From contig CAZSBG010000009.1 in the NCBI GenBank assembly GCA_964605145.1, positions 1 through 64,000 of the forward strand: DNA of 64,000 nt, read 5' to 3'. Numbering within the stretch: position 1 is the first letter of the stretch; each line of letters begins with the position of its first letter. The notes beneath the pieces were generated by a model. That model was not told where the DNA came from. It worked only from the letters and a program-made list of their open reading frames with translations, and did no database searches. This DNA comes from CAZSBG01 sp964605145. Lineage in GTDB: Bacteria > Zhuqueibacterota > Zhuqueibacteria > Thermofontimicrobiales > Thermofontimicrobiaceae. Both the position numbers and the translations under genes were made by a program. Positions 54,643 through 63,553 of this stretch are shown here, piece after piece.

Positions 54643-55419
54643 TTAATCATTTTCGGTGTAATCACCAGTCACCAAATCCAGCGTGAATTTATTGCCGCTT
54701 GGCAGCACCACAATCACCTGGTTCCCGCCGTTGAATTCAATGGAAGTGCTAAAACTGTATTCCACGCTCTTGTCTTTGATGACACCATCGCGGGAATACA
54801 CGCCTTTGAATGAACACTCCAATTTTCCGCTCAGCGGAATATACGAAGCTGAATTTTTATTCAGAACAAGATCTGTGACCGCATAAGCGCTTTCTACTTG
54901 CACTGTGAGATCGTTTCGCAGGCCGTTGAAAGTATAGGATGAGTTATTGGAAGACGTGCCTGAAAAATGCAGGTTATCCGTCGTAATTCCGGAAATGTCC
55001 AGCGATGAACCTTTTTGAAGCTCAATTGACTGGCGGGCGCCTTCCACGTCATACGCGCCGCTGAGAGAACTGGCGTACACAATTCTGTCGGTCAGGTTGT
55101 CCACGTACATGGCCTGCTCACGGTCATCGGCCGTGTAAAACGCCAGGCTCAGAGAAAATGTAATCCAGTTGGTGGTAAAGGTTGTGTCGTAACCGGAAGG
55201 CTTCAGCAGACTGCCCGGCTGGCCTGTGGCGGCTGTCGCTGTTGCCATTTCCAGGTCCGCCATCATACCGCCATTATCATGACTCACCTCCGCCGCGATA
55301 ATGGCCATTTTTTCGTTATCAGACAGTTCAATGATGGGATCGCCGGAATCGGTTGGATTTTTTTCGCAGCCATACATCATAAAAATTGCGCTCAACAGAA
55401 TGATCGTCATTTTTTTCAT
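54643..55419 (-). CDS. Predicted lipoprotein of unknown function
   Basis: This 258-residue protein has a lipoprotein signal peptide ending in MMYGC, with C18 as the lipidated residue. The mature part is Ser/Thr/Asn-rich and looks like beta structure (FSLSLAFYT, TFNGLRNDLTVQVES). No known domain was recognised. SD AAAGGAGATAG precedes the ATG. It is a single-gene unit convergent with the symporter. Gene reality is well supported by lipobox, SD and codon pattern; function is unknown. Confidence 0.8.
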   Translation of the reverse strand: MKKMTIILLSAIFMMYGCEKNPTDSGDPIIELSDNEKMAIIAAEVSHDNGGMMADLEMATATAATGQPGSLLKPSGYDTTFTTNWITFSLSLAFYTADDREQAMYVDNLTDRIVYASSLSGAYDVEGARQSIELQKGSSLDISGITTDNLHFSGTSSNNSSYTFNGLRNDLTVQVESAYAVTDLVLNKNSASYIPLSGKLECSFKGVYSRDGVIKDKSVEYSFSTSIEFNGGNQVIVVLPSGNKFTLDLVTGDYTEND

Positions 55420-56017
55420 CTTACTATCTCCTTTGTTGTTAAAATGTTTGTTGATTTATTTATGATTTATTTTATCGCCTTTTAATGAAAAAACTGCTCA
55501 GCCACTAAGCCTCAAAAACTCGAAGTTCAAAATAAAGAATACAAAATTCTGTTTTCATCTTTATTTTTATCAGTGTAGATCTGTGGGTATTTGTGTCCAA
55601 AACCAAATTGTCTAAAAAATTAACTTGAATTATTTATCGCTGAATAAATATACTGAAATAAAAATAAAAATGTGTTGCAAACATGTTGAGATAAAATTGA
55701 AAAATTTTGCATGTTGTATTGAATATTGCTTTTGATTCACTGAATCAACGCGGGAAAAAAAGAAGGTTTTAAAAGTAATTTCCGTGGATTTGATTTATAT
55801 CACGTTAAAATAATATCACTATTTTTCAAGATTGGGAAAATTATCAAAATCAAAGTCTGTTTTGGGAATTTACTGACAGATGTGGCGCGCTTGTAAAAGA
55901 GTTGTTGAGAAAATGTTGCGGTCATCTTAAAAAAGTGTTAACGCTATATTTTTGCTATGAATTGTCGAATTAAATTTATACATTCTTCACAGAATCCTTT
56001 TTTGGAGGAAATCCTTC
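55420..56017. other. Intergenic regulatory region before the OmpR-type operon
   Basis: No gene is visible in this gap of about 600 bp. A perfect 17-bp palindrome at 55732-55748 is listed separately. TTTTTTGGAGGAAATCC at about 55998-56014 supplies the SD for the regulator at 56018. The left part is AT-rich without recognisable signals. Confidence 0.4.
55732..55748. promoter_or_regulatory. 17-bp perfect palindrome, candidate operator
   Basis: TTGATTCACTGAATCAA is two perfect 8-bp arms around one base, 270 bp before the response-regulator gene. Its size suits a dimeric DNA-binding protein. It is a single copy here and no factor can be named. Confidence 0.4.
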
Positions 56018-56701
56018 ATGAAACAAATTTTACTCATAGAAGACGAAACCGGCATCGCCCAGACCATTAGCGTGCAGTTGCAGATGTTTGGCTTTTCCGT
56101 GCACACAGCTTCGGACGCCGCAACGGCACTTCGGTTCGAAAACTTGAGAGATGTAGACGCCATCATTCTCGACTGGATGCTGCCGGACGAGAACGGCCCG
56201 GACATTATCCCAAAATTGAGAAAAGTAACCGACGCGCCCATTTTGATGCTCACTGCCCGCTCGGAAATCATCGATAAATTGGTGGGCTTCGAAGCCGGGG
56301 CGGATGATTATCTCACCAAGCCGTTTGAAATGATGGAGCTCATCGCGCGCATCAAAGCGCTTATTCGGCGCAGCGGCGGAAAAGGCGAGGGTGAAGAAAA
56401 AACGCAAATCGTTTACGATGAAATTATGATGGATCTGGATACGCGCCAGGTTCAGGTGGATGGCGAGCCCATCGATTTGACGCCGACCGAGTTCAGGATT
56501 CTCGAAATCCTCATTAAAAAACCGGGCGTTGTGTTCAGCCGGAACACGCTCATCGAAATGGTCATGGGCTATGAATATGAAGGCTACGGCCGAACCCTCG
56601 ACTCCCACATTGCGCGGCTGCGCAGCAAAATAGAAATCGACGCCAAAGCGCCGGAGTACATTAAAACAGTCTTCGGAATCGGATACAAATTCGGAAAATA
56701 A
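56018..56701 (+). CDS. OmpR/PhoB-family response regulator
   Basis: This 227-residue regulator has a receiver domain with D52 in IILDWMLPDENG and the conserved K in DDYLTKPFE. A winged-helix DNA-binding domain follows (LTPTEFRILEILIKKPGVVF, ending RTLDSHIARLRSKIE...GIGYKFGK). It is encoded two bases before a histidine kinase, so the pair forms an operon. The GGAGG SD is well placed. Targets are unknown. DNA from this gene to about 63.1 kb is visibly more GC-rich than the RiPP locus. Confidence 0.96.
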   Translation: MKQILLIEDETGIAQTISVQLQMFGFSVHTASDAATALRFENLRDVDAIILDWMLPDENGPDIIPKLRKVTDAPILMLTARSEIIDKLVGFEAGADDYLTKPFEMMELIARIKALIRRSGGKGEGEEKTQIVYDEIMMDLDTRQVQVDGEPIDLTPTEFRILEILIKKPGVVFSRNTLIEMVMGYEYEGYGRTLDSHIARLRSKIEIDAKAPEYIKTVFGIGYKFGK

Positions 56702-56703
56702 TT

Positions 56704-58080
56704 ATGATATTCAAATCGTTCTATCCCAAAATTATTGCCATTTTAGCGACGGTTTCACTCGTTCTCTTTGCCATTCTCGCGTTGATTAACACCGTGCTTT
56801 TCCGGGATGAATTTTTGAGATTGCTGAGCCGATTGGAAGAACCGCGCGTCAACAAGCTGTTCGCTGACCTGGACAGAAATTATCCGCCAGATTCACCGCC
56901 GGAAAAAATCATGGCGAAACTCGATTCCATGTTCTTTGAATTCAACGTGGAATTATTTGATAAGGAGGAAAAATGGATCACCGGGGTATATCCCAATTTT
57001 CCGAATCTCGTTGTGGCCGAACATTCGAAGGTGCTGCATGAACCGTTTCAATTCACCGGCTTCACTCGAATTTATTACAATCACAATCCGGAATCATTTT
57101 ATCACGCAGCAAAAATTCGATTGAACTTCATCAATACGCCCATTTTCGACAAAATCTTTTTCAATTTTCTCATGTCCGGCGTTATCGTGATTCTGGTTTC
57201 GGCCGTACTGGGCTATCGGCTCGTTTCTTACCTGATAAAGCGCCTGGACAGGTTGAAGACAGGTGTCAGCAAATTGGCAAAGGGGGATTTCGATGTGCGG
57301 TTAGAGGATACCGGCGATGATGAAATTGCTTTCCTGGCCAAAAGCTTCAACCACATGTCCCGGCAATTGCAGAAAACCATCGAGAGTCTGGAGGAGAGCA
57401 ACGCGGCGCGGCAGCGATTGCTGGCTCATGCGTCGCACGAAATAAAATCACCTCTCACGTCCATCAAAGGCTTCATTGATATTGTGGAATTCATGAATAT
57501 ACTTTCAAAGGACCAGCAGCAGAGCTTGTTGCCTGTGGTGAAAAAAGATCTCAATCGCGTGGTTAAAATCACCAATGACATGCTGCAACTCACCAAAATC
57601 CGGGATCCCCAATATCATCTCACACTGAAGAAGATCAATCTTAAGGAATTCCTGTTAGAAGAGCATAGCTTTTTCGAGCACAAAGCGTTGGCCATTGGCG
57701 CGCTGGCAATTTACAACACCACAGTTGAGCGAGAAATTGAGTTGAATACGGATTCCGAGCGACTCTCTCAAATTCTCGATAATCTGTGGAATAACGCCCT
57801 GAAGTACGGCGATCTGTCCCAACCGATTCGAACGGAATTGTCTTCGGAAGGCGATTTCTTCGGAATAAAAGTGGCGAATAATTTAATGCACAAAATCGAA
57901 ATTCCGGTCGAACAGCTCTTTGAACCGTTTTATCGCGGCGCCGGCACCAGCGACAAGGTGAGCGGCTCCGGCCTGGGATTGGCCATTGTTAAAGAATTGA
58001 TGGAAAAATTGAATGGCAAAATCGCAACAAAGCTGACGACCAATCGGATCGAAATTTCGCTGCTTTTCAAAATGGTGTGA
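56704..58080 (+). CDS. Sensor histidine kinase, cognate to the OmpR-type regulator
   Basis: The 458-residue kinase has two membrane helices (about 10-32 and 153-176) around a periplasmic sensor of about 120 residues. HAMP follows (about 176-230), then HisKA with H245 in AHASHEIKSPLTS. The ATPase domain includes the N box DNLWNNALKYG and the G2 box SGSGLGLAIV. It should phosphorylate D52 of the preceding protein. The two-bp spacing implies coupled translation. The ligand of the sensor is not predictable. Confidence 0.95.
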   Translation: MIFKSFYPKIIAILATVSLVLFAILALINTVLFRDEFLRLLSRLEEPRVNKLFADLDRNYPPDSPPEKIMAKLDSMFFEFNVELFDKEEKWITGVYPNFPNLVVAEHSKVLHEPFQFTGFTRIYYNHNPESFYHAAKIRLNFINTPIFDKIFFNFLMSGVIVILVSAVLGYRLVSYLIKRLDRLKTGVSKLAKGDFDVRLEDTGDDEIAFLAKSFNHMSRQLQKTIESLEESNAARQRLLAHASHEIKSPLTSIKGFIDIVEFMNILSKDQQQSLLPVVKKDLNRVVKITNDMLQLTKIRDPQYHLTLKKINLKEFLLEEHSFFEHKALAIGALAIYNTTVEREIELNTDSERLSQILDNLWNNALKYGDLSQPIRTELSSEGDFFGIKVANNLMHKIEIPVEQLFEPFYRGAGTSDKVSGSGLGLAIVKELMEKLNGKIATKLTTNRIEISLLFKMV

Positions 58081-58164
58081 TTTGCAAGGATTTGTATTTC
58101 AAATAAAACGTGGATGATCCGCTAAAAAGATGGCGGACGTTCCGCGCTGTCTTGTCAAGAAAAA

Positions 58165-58285
58165 ATCGAGCATCGAAAATCCGACATCGACTATCAACAA
58201 TCTAACACGAGCATCGAAAATCCAATATCGAACATCCAACATCGAGTATCGACTATCGAAAAACGAATATCGAACATCCAAAACG
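58165..58285. repeat. ATCGA-word repeat array
   Basis: Sequence of about 120 bp between two convergent genes is made of degenerate units such as CATCGAAAATCC, AATATCGAACATCC and CGAGTATCGACTATCG. They recur with phase near 6-14 bp. It is non-coding word-like repeat DNA and one of several such families in the window. Confidence 0.75.
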
Positions 58286-58290
58286 CGAAC

Positions 58291-59118
58291 CTACAACTCG
58301 GCACCGCAGTGTTTGCAGAACTTCGCATCACCATCATGCCCCTCGCCGCCGCACTCGGGACAGGCCTGGGTGGTTACTTTCTTTTCTTTAACTTTGGCAA
58401 TTTCCACCGTGACAATCCCGGTGGGCACGGCGATGATGCTGTAACCGAGTATCATAATAATTGCAGCCAGCGCCTGACCTGCGCCTGTTTTGGGCGAAAT
58501 ATCGCCGTATCCAACGGTGGTCAGCGTGACCACAGCCCAGTAAATGCTCCTCGGAATGCTGGTGAAGCCATGTTCCTCGCCTTCAATGATGTACATGAGA
58601 GAGCCTAAAATGATCACCAGCGTTAATACGGCAAAAAGGAAAACCGTGATCTTCCGGCGACTGGCACGCAAGCCCTGCATCAGTACGCGCGCCTCGCTGA
58701 GGTATTGCACCAATTTCAGCACTCGAAAAATTCGTAAAACGCGAAGCACCCGAATGACAACGAGATATTGGCTGCCCGGGTAGAAAATGCTCAGGTATGT
58801 TGGAAGAATGGCCAGCAGATCGACAATGCCAAAAAAGCTTCGCGCATAATACAGCGGTTTACCAACGCTGATTAACCGCAAAAAATATTCGATGGTGAAA
58901 AGAATGGTGAAAAACCACTCCATGGTAAAAAGTAATTGTCCGTGTCTTTGCTTTATGCTGCTCACGCTGTCCAGCATGACAACGATAACGCTGGCGACAA
59001 TGCTCAAAATTAAAATGACATCGAACCATTTGCCGGCCGGCGTATCTGCTTCGAAAATAATAACCTGAAGCGTGTTGCGCCAACCTTTGCGCGGACGTTT
59101 TTTTCTGTTTTCTTTCAT
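58291..59118 (-). CDS. Voltage-gated-type potassium channel with C-terminal zinc ribbon
   Basis: This 275-residue protein has six membrane helices. S4 (about 117-135) carries Arg at roughly every third residue (VIRVLRVLRIFRVLK), and the selectivity filter is TVGYGD at 201-206. The C-terminus has a four-cysteine zinc ribbon (C253, C256, C268, C271), starting ACPECGGEG, which is an unusual appendage for a channel. It lacks the usual regulatory RCK domain. It probably passes K+ across the inner membrane in response to voltage; the ribbon's role, perhaps assembly or metal sensing, is unknown. Confidence 0.92.
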   Translation of the reverse strand: MKENRKKRPRKGWRNTLQVIIFEADTPAGKWFDVILILSIVASVIVVMLDSVSSIKQRHGQLLFTMEWFFTILFTIEYFLRLISVGKPLYYARSFFGIVDLLAILPTYLSIFYPGSQYLVVIRVLRVLRIFRVLKLVQYLSEARVLMQGLRASRRKITVFLFAVLTLVIILGSLMYIIEGEEHGFTSIPRSIYWAVVTLTTVGYGDISPKTGAGQALAAIIMILGYSIIAVPTGIVTVEIAKVKEKKVTTQACPECGGEGHDGDAKFCKHCGAEL

Positions 59119-59137
59119 TGGATTTGGGGTTTAAAAT

Positions 59138-59794
59138 TCAATCAAAATAGGCTGGTCGATTTGAATCCTTCAAATGCGCTTGAATTTCCTCGAGATGCCG
59201 GTCGTTGGTCCGACTCCACGAAAGCGGCGGCATATTACTAAATTCGAAAAAATCGACGCCCATGGTTTCGTTACTGGTCTGCGCCTCACCGCCGATAAGC
59301 TTGCAAAAGAATACAATTTTGTATGCATGATAGAATTCCATTGGCCGGCCATCGCGATTTGCGTCGAATACACCGATGACTTTCGTTGGCTCGACATGGA
59401 ATCCGCTTTCCTCTCTTACCTCGCGGGCCACCATGTCCGAAGGTGCGTCGCCCACATCTGCCCAGCCGCCTGGCATGCACCAATGCTCATCCGAGCGCTC
59501 CTGAACCAGCAGGATTTTGTTGTTGCGAATGACTGCACCGCGCACATCGATCTTGGGAGTGGCATAGCCCGGCTGCAAGCGGAAATTGTCGATGATTTTA
59601 TCCTTCGGCAACTCCGCGTGATTTTGGATGATCTCCGCAGCAATCTCGCGCAGTCGGTGATAGCGAATGGCGTCGTAATCATCGCGACTGAACGTGAGCC
59701 CTGTCTGGCTCAGCGCCTGAATTTCCCGAGCCCAGGCTAACCACTGCGGCATGGTGGAATCCGGGAACGGTTTTTCTTCTTCATTGATTTGCAT
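59138..59794 (-). CDS. NUDIX hydrolase with N-terminal NUDIX-associated domain
   Basis: This 218-residue protein starts at the ATG 59794, after SD GAGGG. The N-terminal helical part (MPQWLAWAREIQALSQTGL) is typical of the NUDIX_N domain. The hydrolase domain has the box starting GGWADVGDAPSDM and ending REVREESGF, matching Gx5Ex7REUxEExGU loosely: the first Glu is Asp or is shifted here, while REVREESG is complete. It hydrolyses nucleoside diphosphate derivatives such as ADP-ribose or other X-NDP. The frame extends upstream to 60007 into repeat DNA and the end of the symporter gene, but that part is not translated. Confidence 0.88.
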   Translation of the reverse strand: MQINEEEKPFPDSTMPQWLAWAREIQALSQTGLTFSRDDYDAIRYHRLREIAAEIIQNHAELPKDKIIDNFRLQPGYATPKIDVRGAVIRNNKILLVQERSDEHWCMPGGWADVGDAPSDMVAREVREESGFHVEPTKVIGVFDANRDGRPMEFYHAYKIVFFCKLIGGEAQTSNETMGVDFFEFSNMPPLSWSRTNDRHLEEIQAHLKDSNRPAYFD

Positions 59795-59825
59795 GTTGTA
59801 TTTTCCCTCTATGGGTAATTCATTT

Positions 59826-59923
59826 TTTTTAGCCACAGAGACCGGAGAGCACTGAGAAAAGCTAAAAGTATTTCTGCTTTTATTTTTCCTCTGTGATCTC
59901 TGCGGCTCTGTGGCGCGTTCAGG
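59826..59923. repeat. CACAGAG-type inverted word repeat
   Basis: AGCCACAGAGACCGGAGAG on the left is answered by CTCTGTGATCTCTGCGGCTC and CTGTGGC on the right, making an imperfect inverted repeat of about 95 bp. It ends at the symporter stop codon and supplies the last codons of that gene. Confidence 0.7.
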
Positions 59924-61841
59924 GTAGCACTCGTCCATCATCCCTGTCGTCGCGTTCCATGGTGCGCAATCGTTTGAACATGTATTTAATATCTTTAAAT
60001 CCGCCAAGCGTGAACCAAACTACTACAACGATGGCAGCCACGAAAAATATGGTTAAATAAACATACCAGAATTTCATCCACGCCAAGTCGGACGGTTTGA
60101 GAATCAGGTTCAAAATGGTGCCAATGACAAACACGGTGAACCAACCGAATATCCAGGTATACGTTGCAATATAAATAATTTTATCCCAAAATGAAAACTC
60201 CTTTCCAATACCAAGCAGTTTCAGGCCGCGTTGCTCTTTGTATGTTTCGTGCGCATGGTCAGCTTTTATTCGGTATCGTCCGCGCTTTAAAAGTTTATCC
60301 AAGTTGATCGGTTCCTTTCGGCTCAGCAAAGAAACGATAACGTAACTGAGCACCGCAGAGGACATGGCGATGAACGTCATTACCTGGCCGTTAATCGGGA
60401 AATTTTTTATGACCAGTTGAAGAACAATACCGGAGATTGAAACGGTAGCGCCCACAATCATGGCGGTATACGCTGCTGTTGTGGTGCCCCTTTTCCAGTA
60501 AAGCCCGCCAATGATGACCGCTCCTGACCCACCGGCAAAAATGGCCGCGGTAATGGCGAAGAACATTATGATATAATCGGTTTGTTTGAACAGCAGACTG
60601 AACAGAAAAATGAAAATCGCCACACCAACAATAGCGGCTCGCAATAAATTAATATGGGCTTTGGCTGAAAGTGGTTTTTTTCGCAATGGCATAACAACAT
60701 CCTGGATGAAAATGGAGGCCCACGAGTGCAGGTAGGTATCGTGCGTGCTGATGAACGCTCCCACCATGACAGCCACGAACGCGCCCATTAATCCCACCGG
60801 CAGAAATTTCTTGAGCACCAACGGAACCCGAAGCTGGTTTTGAATTTCCGGATTGTCCACGGTCTTCAAAACGTTGTTGACGAAAGTGGCCTCCGTAAAA
60901 AAATCAGCGTGATGCAGCACTGTGTAAGCGATCACCGGAATCAGCAGCATAAAAATAACCTGGGGCATGTTCCGCCAGTTGGACAGCACTGCGCCCATTT
61001 TAAACTCGTGCGCGCTTTTCGCGGATGAATTGTAGCCCTGCGTGCCCTGCCAAGAAAGCGTGTTGTAAAAAACAATGGAAACGCCGATGAGAAAAAACCA
61101 CAGGTTGAAATCAACAGCCTGGCTGGTTTTGAACGGATTGATGAGCGACGCGTTTTCCGGGGCAGTGGACAGCGCTTCGTAAATTTGTGTGAAATTGAAT
61201 TTAGTGAAAAAGAAAATCACAATGATGATGAAAATGATGTTGACGAACGTGCCCTGAATGAAGTCGGCGACCATCACTGCGATTTGCCCGCCGGCAAAGA
61301 CGAAGAACACCGAAATGCCGATGAGCACAATCATGCTGAACGCATACGTGGAAATGTCCAGTCCCAGGAATTGGAACGACGCCGGCAGTCCGCAGAAGTA
61401 AATGAAGAAGCGAGCGCCGACAGAAGGGAAAATTCCGAAGTTAATCAGCCCGGAAAAGAAAGCGAGCATGCCGGCAAATATTCTGAAATTTTTGCTGTAG
61501 CGCTGTTCGAAAAACTGCTGCATGGTGAGCGCGCGGGTCTCGCGGAAGCGATAACGCACCCAGCCGCTGGCAGTGACGATCAGAACAAAAATACCCATGG
61601 TCATATTCCACCAGGCCATGGGAAAGCCGGCATTGTAATTCATCTGAAAATTGGCGATGACGGTGATGGCCCCCAGCGCCGCGATTCCCTCGGCCACGCT
61701 GACGAGGTACCGACCGGCTGTTCTCCCTGCTGATAAAAAGTCTGCCACGCTGCGCATCAGTTTCCGACTGATGAGGACGCCGCTCAGCATAAAAGCAAAC
61801 AGCGCAAGGACGATGGCCCAGTCGATCCAGGTTAGGTTCAA
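59919..61841 (-). CDS. Sodium:solute symporter (SSS family)
   Basis: The 640-residue inner-membrane protein has about fourteen helices and SSS features: DFLSAGRTAGRYLVSVAEG near residue 34, FQMNYNAGFPMAWWN, GGQIAVMVADFIQGTFVNI, and a later FVAVMVGAFISTHDTYLHSW. The C-terminal 20 residues (about RLRTMERDDRDDGRVLP) are encoded partly by the adjoining repeat DNA. It is a different paralogue from the one at 52417, without the large insertions. Next to it is a secreted carbohydrate-binding protein, so a sugar or sugar-acid substrate is possible but unproven. Confidence 0.92.
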   Translation of the reverse strand: MNLTWIDWAIVLALFAFMLSGVLISRKLMRSVADFLSAGRTAGRYLVSVAEGIAALGAITVIANFQMNYNAGFPMAWWNMTMGIFVLIVTASGWVRYRFRETRALTMQQFFEQRYSKNFRIFAGMLAFFSGLINFGIFPSVGARFFIYFCGLPASFQFLGLDISTYAFSMIVLIGISVFFVFAGGQIAVMVADFIQGTFVNIIFIIIVIFFFTKFNFTQIYEALSTAPENASLINPFKTSQAVDFNLWFFLIGVSIVFYNTLSWQGTQGYNSSAKSAHEFKMGAVLSNWRNMPQVIFMLLIPVIAYTVLHHADFFTEATFVNNVLKTVDNPEIQNQLRVPLVLKKFLPVGLMGAFVAVMVGAFISTHDTYLHSWASIFIQDVVMPLRKKPLSAKAHINLLRAAIVGVAIFIFLFSLLFKQTDYIIMFFAITAAIFAGGSGAVIIGGLYWKRGTTTAAYTAMIVGATVSISGIVLQLVIKNFPINGQVMTFIAMSSAVLSYVIVSLLSRKEPINLDKLLKRGRYRIKADHAHETYKEQRGLKLLGIGKEFSFWDKIIYIATYTWIFGWFTVFVIGTILNLILKPSDLAWMKFWYVYLTIFFVAAIVVVVWFTLGGFKDIKYMFKRLRTMERDDRDDGRVLP

Positions 61842-61904
61842 AGTATTCTCCTGAAATCATGAAATCTTTAGAAATCAAGTAAAAAGAATTATTTGATGCA
61901 GTGG

Positions 61905-61985
61905 TTATATGGAATATTGGAAGAATGGAATGGTGAAACAGCAATTTTCCAACATTCCAGAATTCCATCCTTCCATAATTTTGAA
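61905..61985. repeat. GGAAT-type inverted word repeat
   Basis: GGAATATTGGAAGAATGGAA is followed by the inverted words CCAACATTCCAGAATTCC and ATCCTTCCATAATT. It could fold into a long imperfect hairpin upstream of the symporter and just after the CBM9-like gene. Confidence 0.65.
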
Positions 61986-62026
61986 TTTTTAGTACTATTT
62001 CGGAAAAATGCAATATTCAATTTTGA

Positions 62027-63136
62027 CTACTGTTGCCACACCCTGCCATCCTGATCAATGTGCCAGGTTTCATCATTGGTTTTATTCTTTATTCGCGCTT
62101 CAAATAAATTTTGGGTGATTTCGATTTTCGGGGGCCAGGTCCAATCCTGCAAATTCGGATTGGTCAGTCGGATGTCGATCAGCGCTGTGGTGAATTTGCC
62201 GTGCTTCATGAAATAATTTTTCTGGCCGTAATAAATTTGCCGCAGCGCCCATTTTATGTCTTCTCGCTCATCCCACGTAAATTCATCCTTTTCTGTGCCG
62301 GCAATGTTTTCGGAAAACCGGACAAATCCCCACATTTCCGGGTAATGCATGTTTATCAATCCCTGGGGCGACCAGACCCAGTTGTCCTCCGGATAGGATT
62401 TGCCTGTTTCCGGATTGATGAGCTTGCGGTACTTGCCGTCCTTTGTTTCAATTTGCCACTCGACGCGGGAAAAATTAACGCGCCACACATCGCCGGAAAG
62501 GGGAGGGGCCTGTTTATGCGCACATTCGACGAGAACGCTCCAGGGCATGGCCACTTCCAGGGTCCAAAATTTGTCCTCATGCCGGGGATCATTTATGGTG
62601 CCATCGACCCATACAGCGGTTTGCAGACCCTGAATGTCCCACGAGTCAACAGCAGAGCCGCCATCGCGATACGGCTTGGTCAGAAACAAGTCCCACTCGG
62701 TGCTGAACGCGTTCATTTCAAATTCATAGTATTCGTGTGTGTCCCCATCCGGATCGATGAAAATTTCAAAATCATTGTCATAGAAAATGACGGCATCGCG
62801 TTTCGTCAACGTTGCCCAGATGTGAGGTTCTTCCAGTTCCGCGGCAAAATAGAAAAAGTTATCATCCCACAGCATCTTGGCCCGGGTTCGGAAACGCGGC
62901 TTCGGTTTGAGCGAGCCTTCGATGTCCACGAAATCGTCCGTCCACGCGGCTTCGGCCCAGATGGCTTCGTCAATTTTCCCATCGATAATAATGGGCGATT
63001 GGCTGCGATAGCAGATGTAATGCCTGGGCCCAAATTTTATTTTCGGGACCGGATATTTATTCCCGGATTGGGCGAAGCTACCGTTCGTAGAAAGGAAAAT
63101 GAAAAGAACAGCGTAAAAAGATAAAACTCGTTTCAT
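62027..63136 (-). CDS. Secreted protein with CBM9-like carbohydrate-binding domain
   Basis: This 369-residue protein has a signal peptide (MKRVLSFYAVLFIFLSTNG...FAQ). The next 210 residues resemble the family-9-type carbohydrate-binding domain: PIIIDGKIDEAIWAEAAWTD, KMLWDDNFFYFAAELEEPHI, IDPDGDTHEYYEFEMNAFST and VNFSRVEWQI. The C-terminal part carries WVWSPQGLINMHYPEMWGFV, which is common to these proteins. It is exported and probably binds a glycan; no hydrolase domain is visible. It sits between a symporter and a GH47 mannosidase, so a carbohydrate-use locus is suggested. Confidence 0.9.
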   Translation of the reverse strand: MKRVLSFYAVLFIFLSTNGSFAQSGNKYPVPKIKFGPRHYICYRSQSPIIIDGKIDEAIWAEAAWTDDFVDIEGSLKPKPRFRTRAKMLWDDNFFYFAAELEEPHIWATLTKRDAVIFYDNDFEIFIDPDGDTHEYYEFEMNAFSTEWDLFLTKPYRDGGSAVDSWDIQGLQTAVWVDGTINDPRHEDKFWTLEVAMPWSVLVECAHKQAPPLSGDVWRVNFSRVEWQIETKDGKYRKLINPETGKSYPEDNWVWSPQGLINMHYPEMWGFVRFSENIAGTEKDEFTWDEREDIKWALRQIYYGQKNYFMKHGKFTTALIDIRLTNPNLQDWTWPPKIEITQNLFEARIKNKTNDETWHIDQDGRVWQQ

Positions 63137-63553
63137 AATTCTCCCCTGTAATCATCCAGCAAGTGAAAATATATTTTGATAAACCACGAAGCTCGCGGAG
63201 TTCACGAAGAAAAAGATGTTGAAAAAATATTCTTTTCCTTCTCAGTAGTGTAATTCACTTTTTTAAATATCGCTACCGAACATTTTTAAATTATGTTCGG
63301 TAGAGCTGTCATTCCCGTACCACAGGCATTCCCTTCGGTCACATGCCTGCAAAGTTGCATTATATTTTTAGATGAAAGCAGACTTTGCTTTTAGCGGAAT
63401 CTCATCGAGATATAGAATGAGATTCCTGTCCTCCAAAAAGATGGCGGATCTACGACAAAAAACGCGCGCGCGACCGAATGAAGTCCAGCGGAAATGACGG
63501 ACAAAGGGTATTCTGACTATATAGCACTTTTCAGTACTGACAATTCACAATTC
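63137..63553. other. Repeat-rich intergenic region
   Basis: This 417-bp gap has no gene. It holds ACCACGAAGCTCGCGGAG at about 63182-63200, a CATTCCC-type element with AATCTCATCGAGATATAGAA at about 63310-63430, and AAAAAGATGGCGGA at 63436-63449. That last word also occurs at 58122-58135. Confidence 0.6.

Noticed and set aside
58165..58285. CRISPR array
   Set aside because: The units are too short and degenerate, with no constant repeat and no unique spacers, and no cas genes are near.
61185..61733. A 182-codon frame antisense to the sodium:solute symporter
   Set aside because: Charged, repetitive translation without motifs, fully covered by a convincing membrane-protein gene on the other strand.
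62111..63124. A 337-codon frame antisense to the CBM9-like gene
   Set aside because: The minus-strand product has a signal peptide and family motifs; the antisense frame is a shadow of codon bias in GC-richer DNA.
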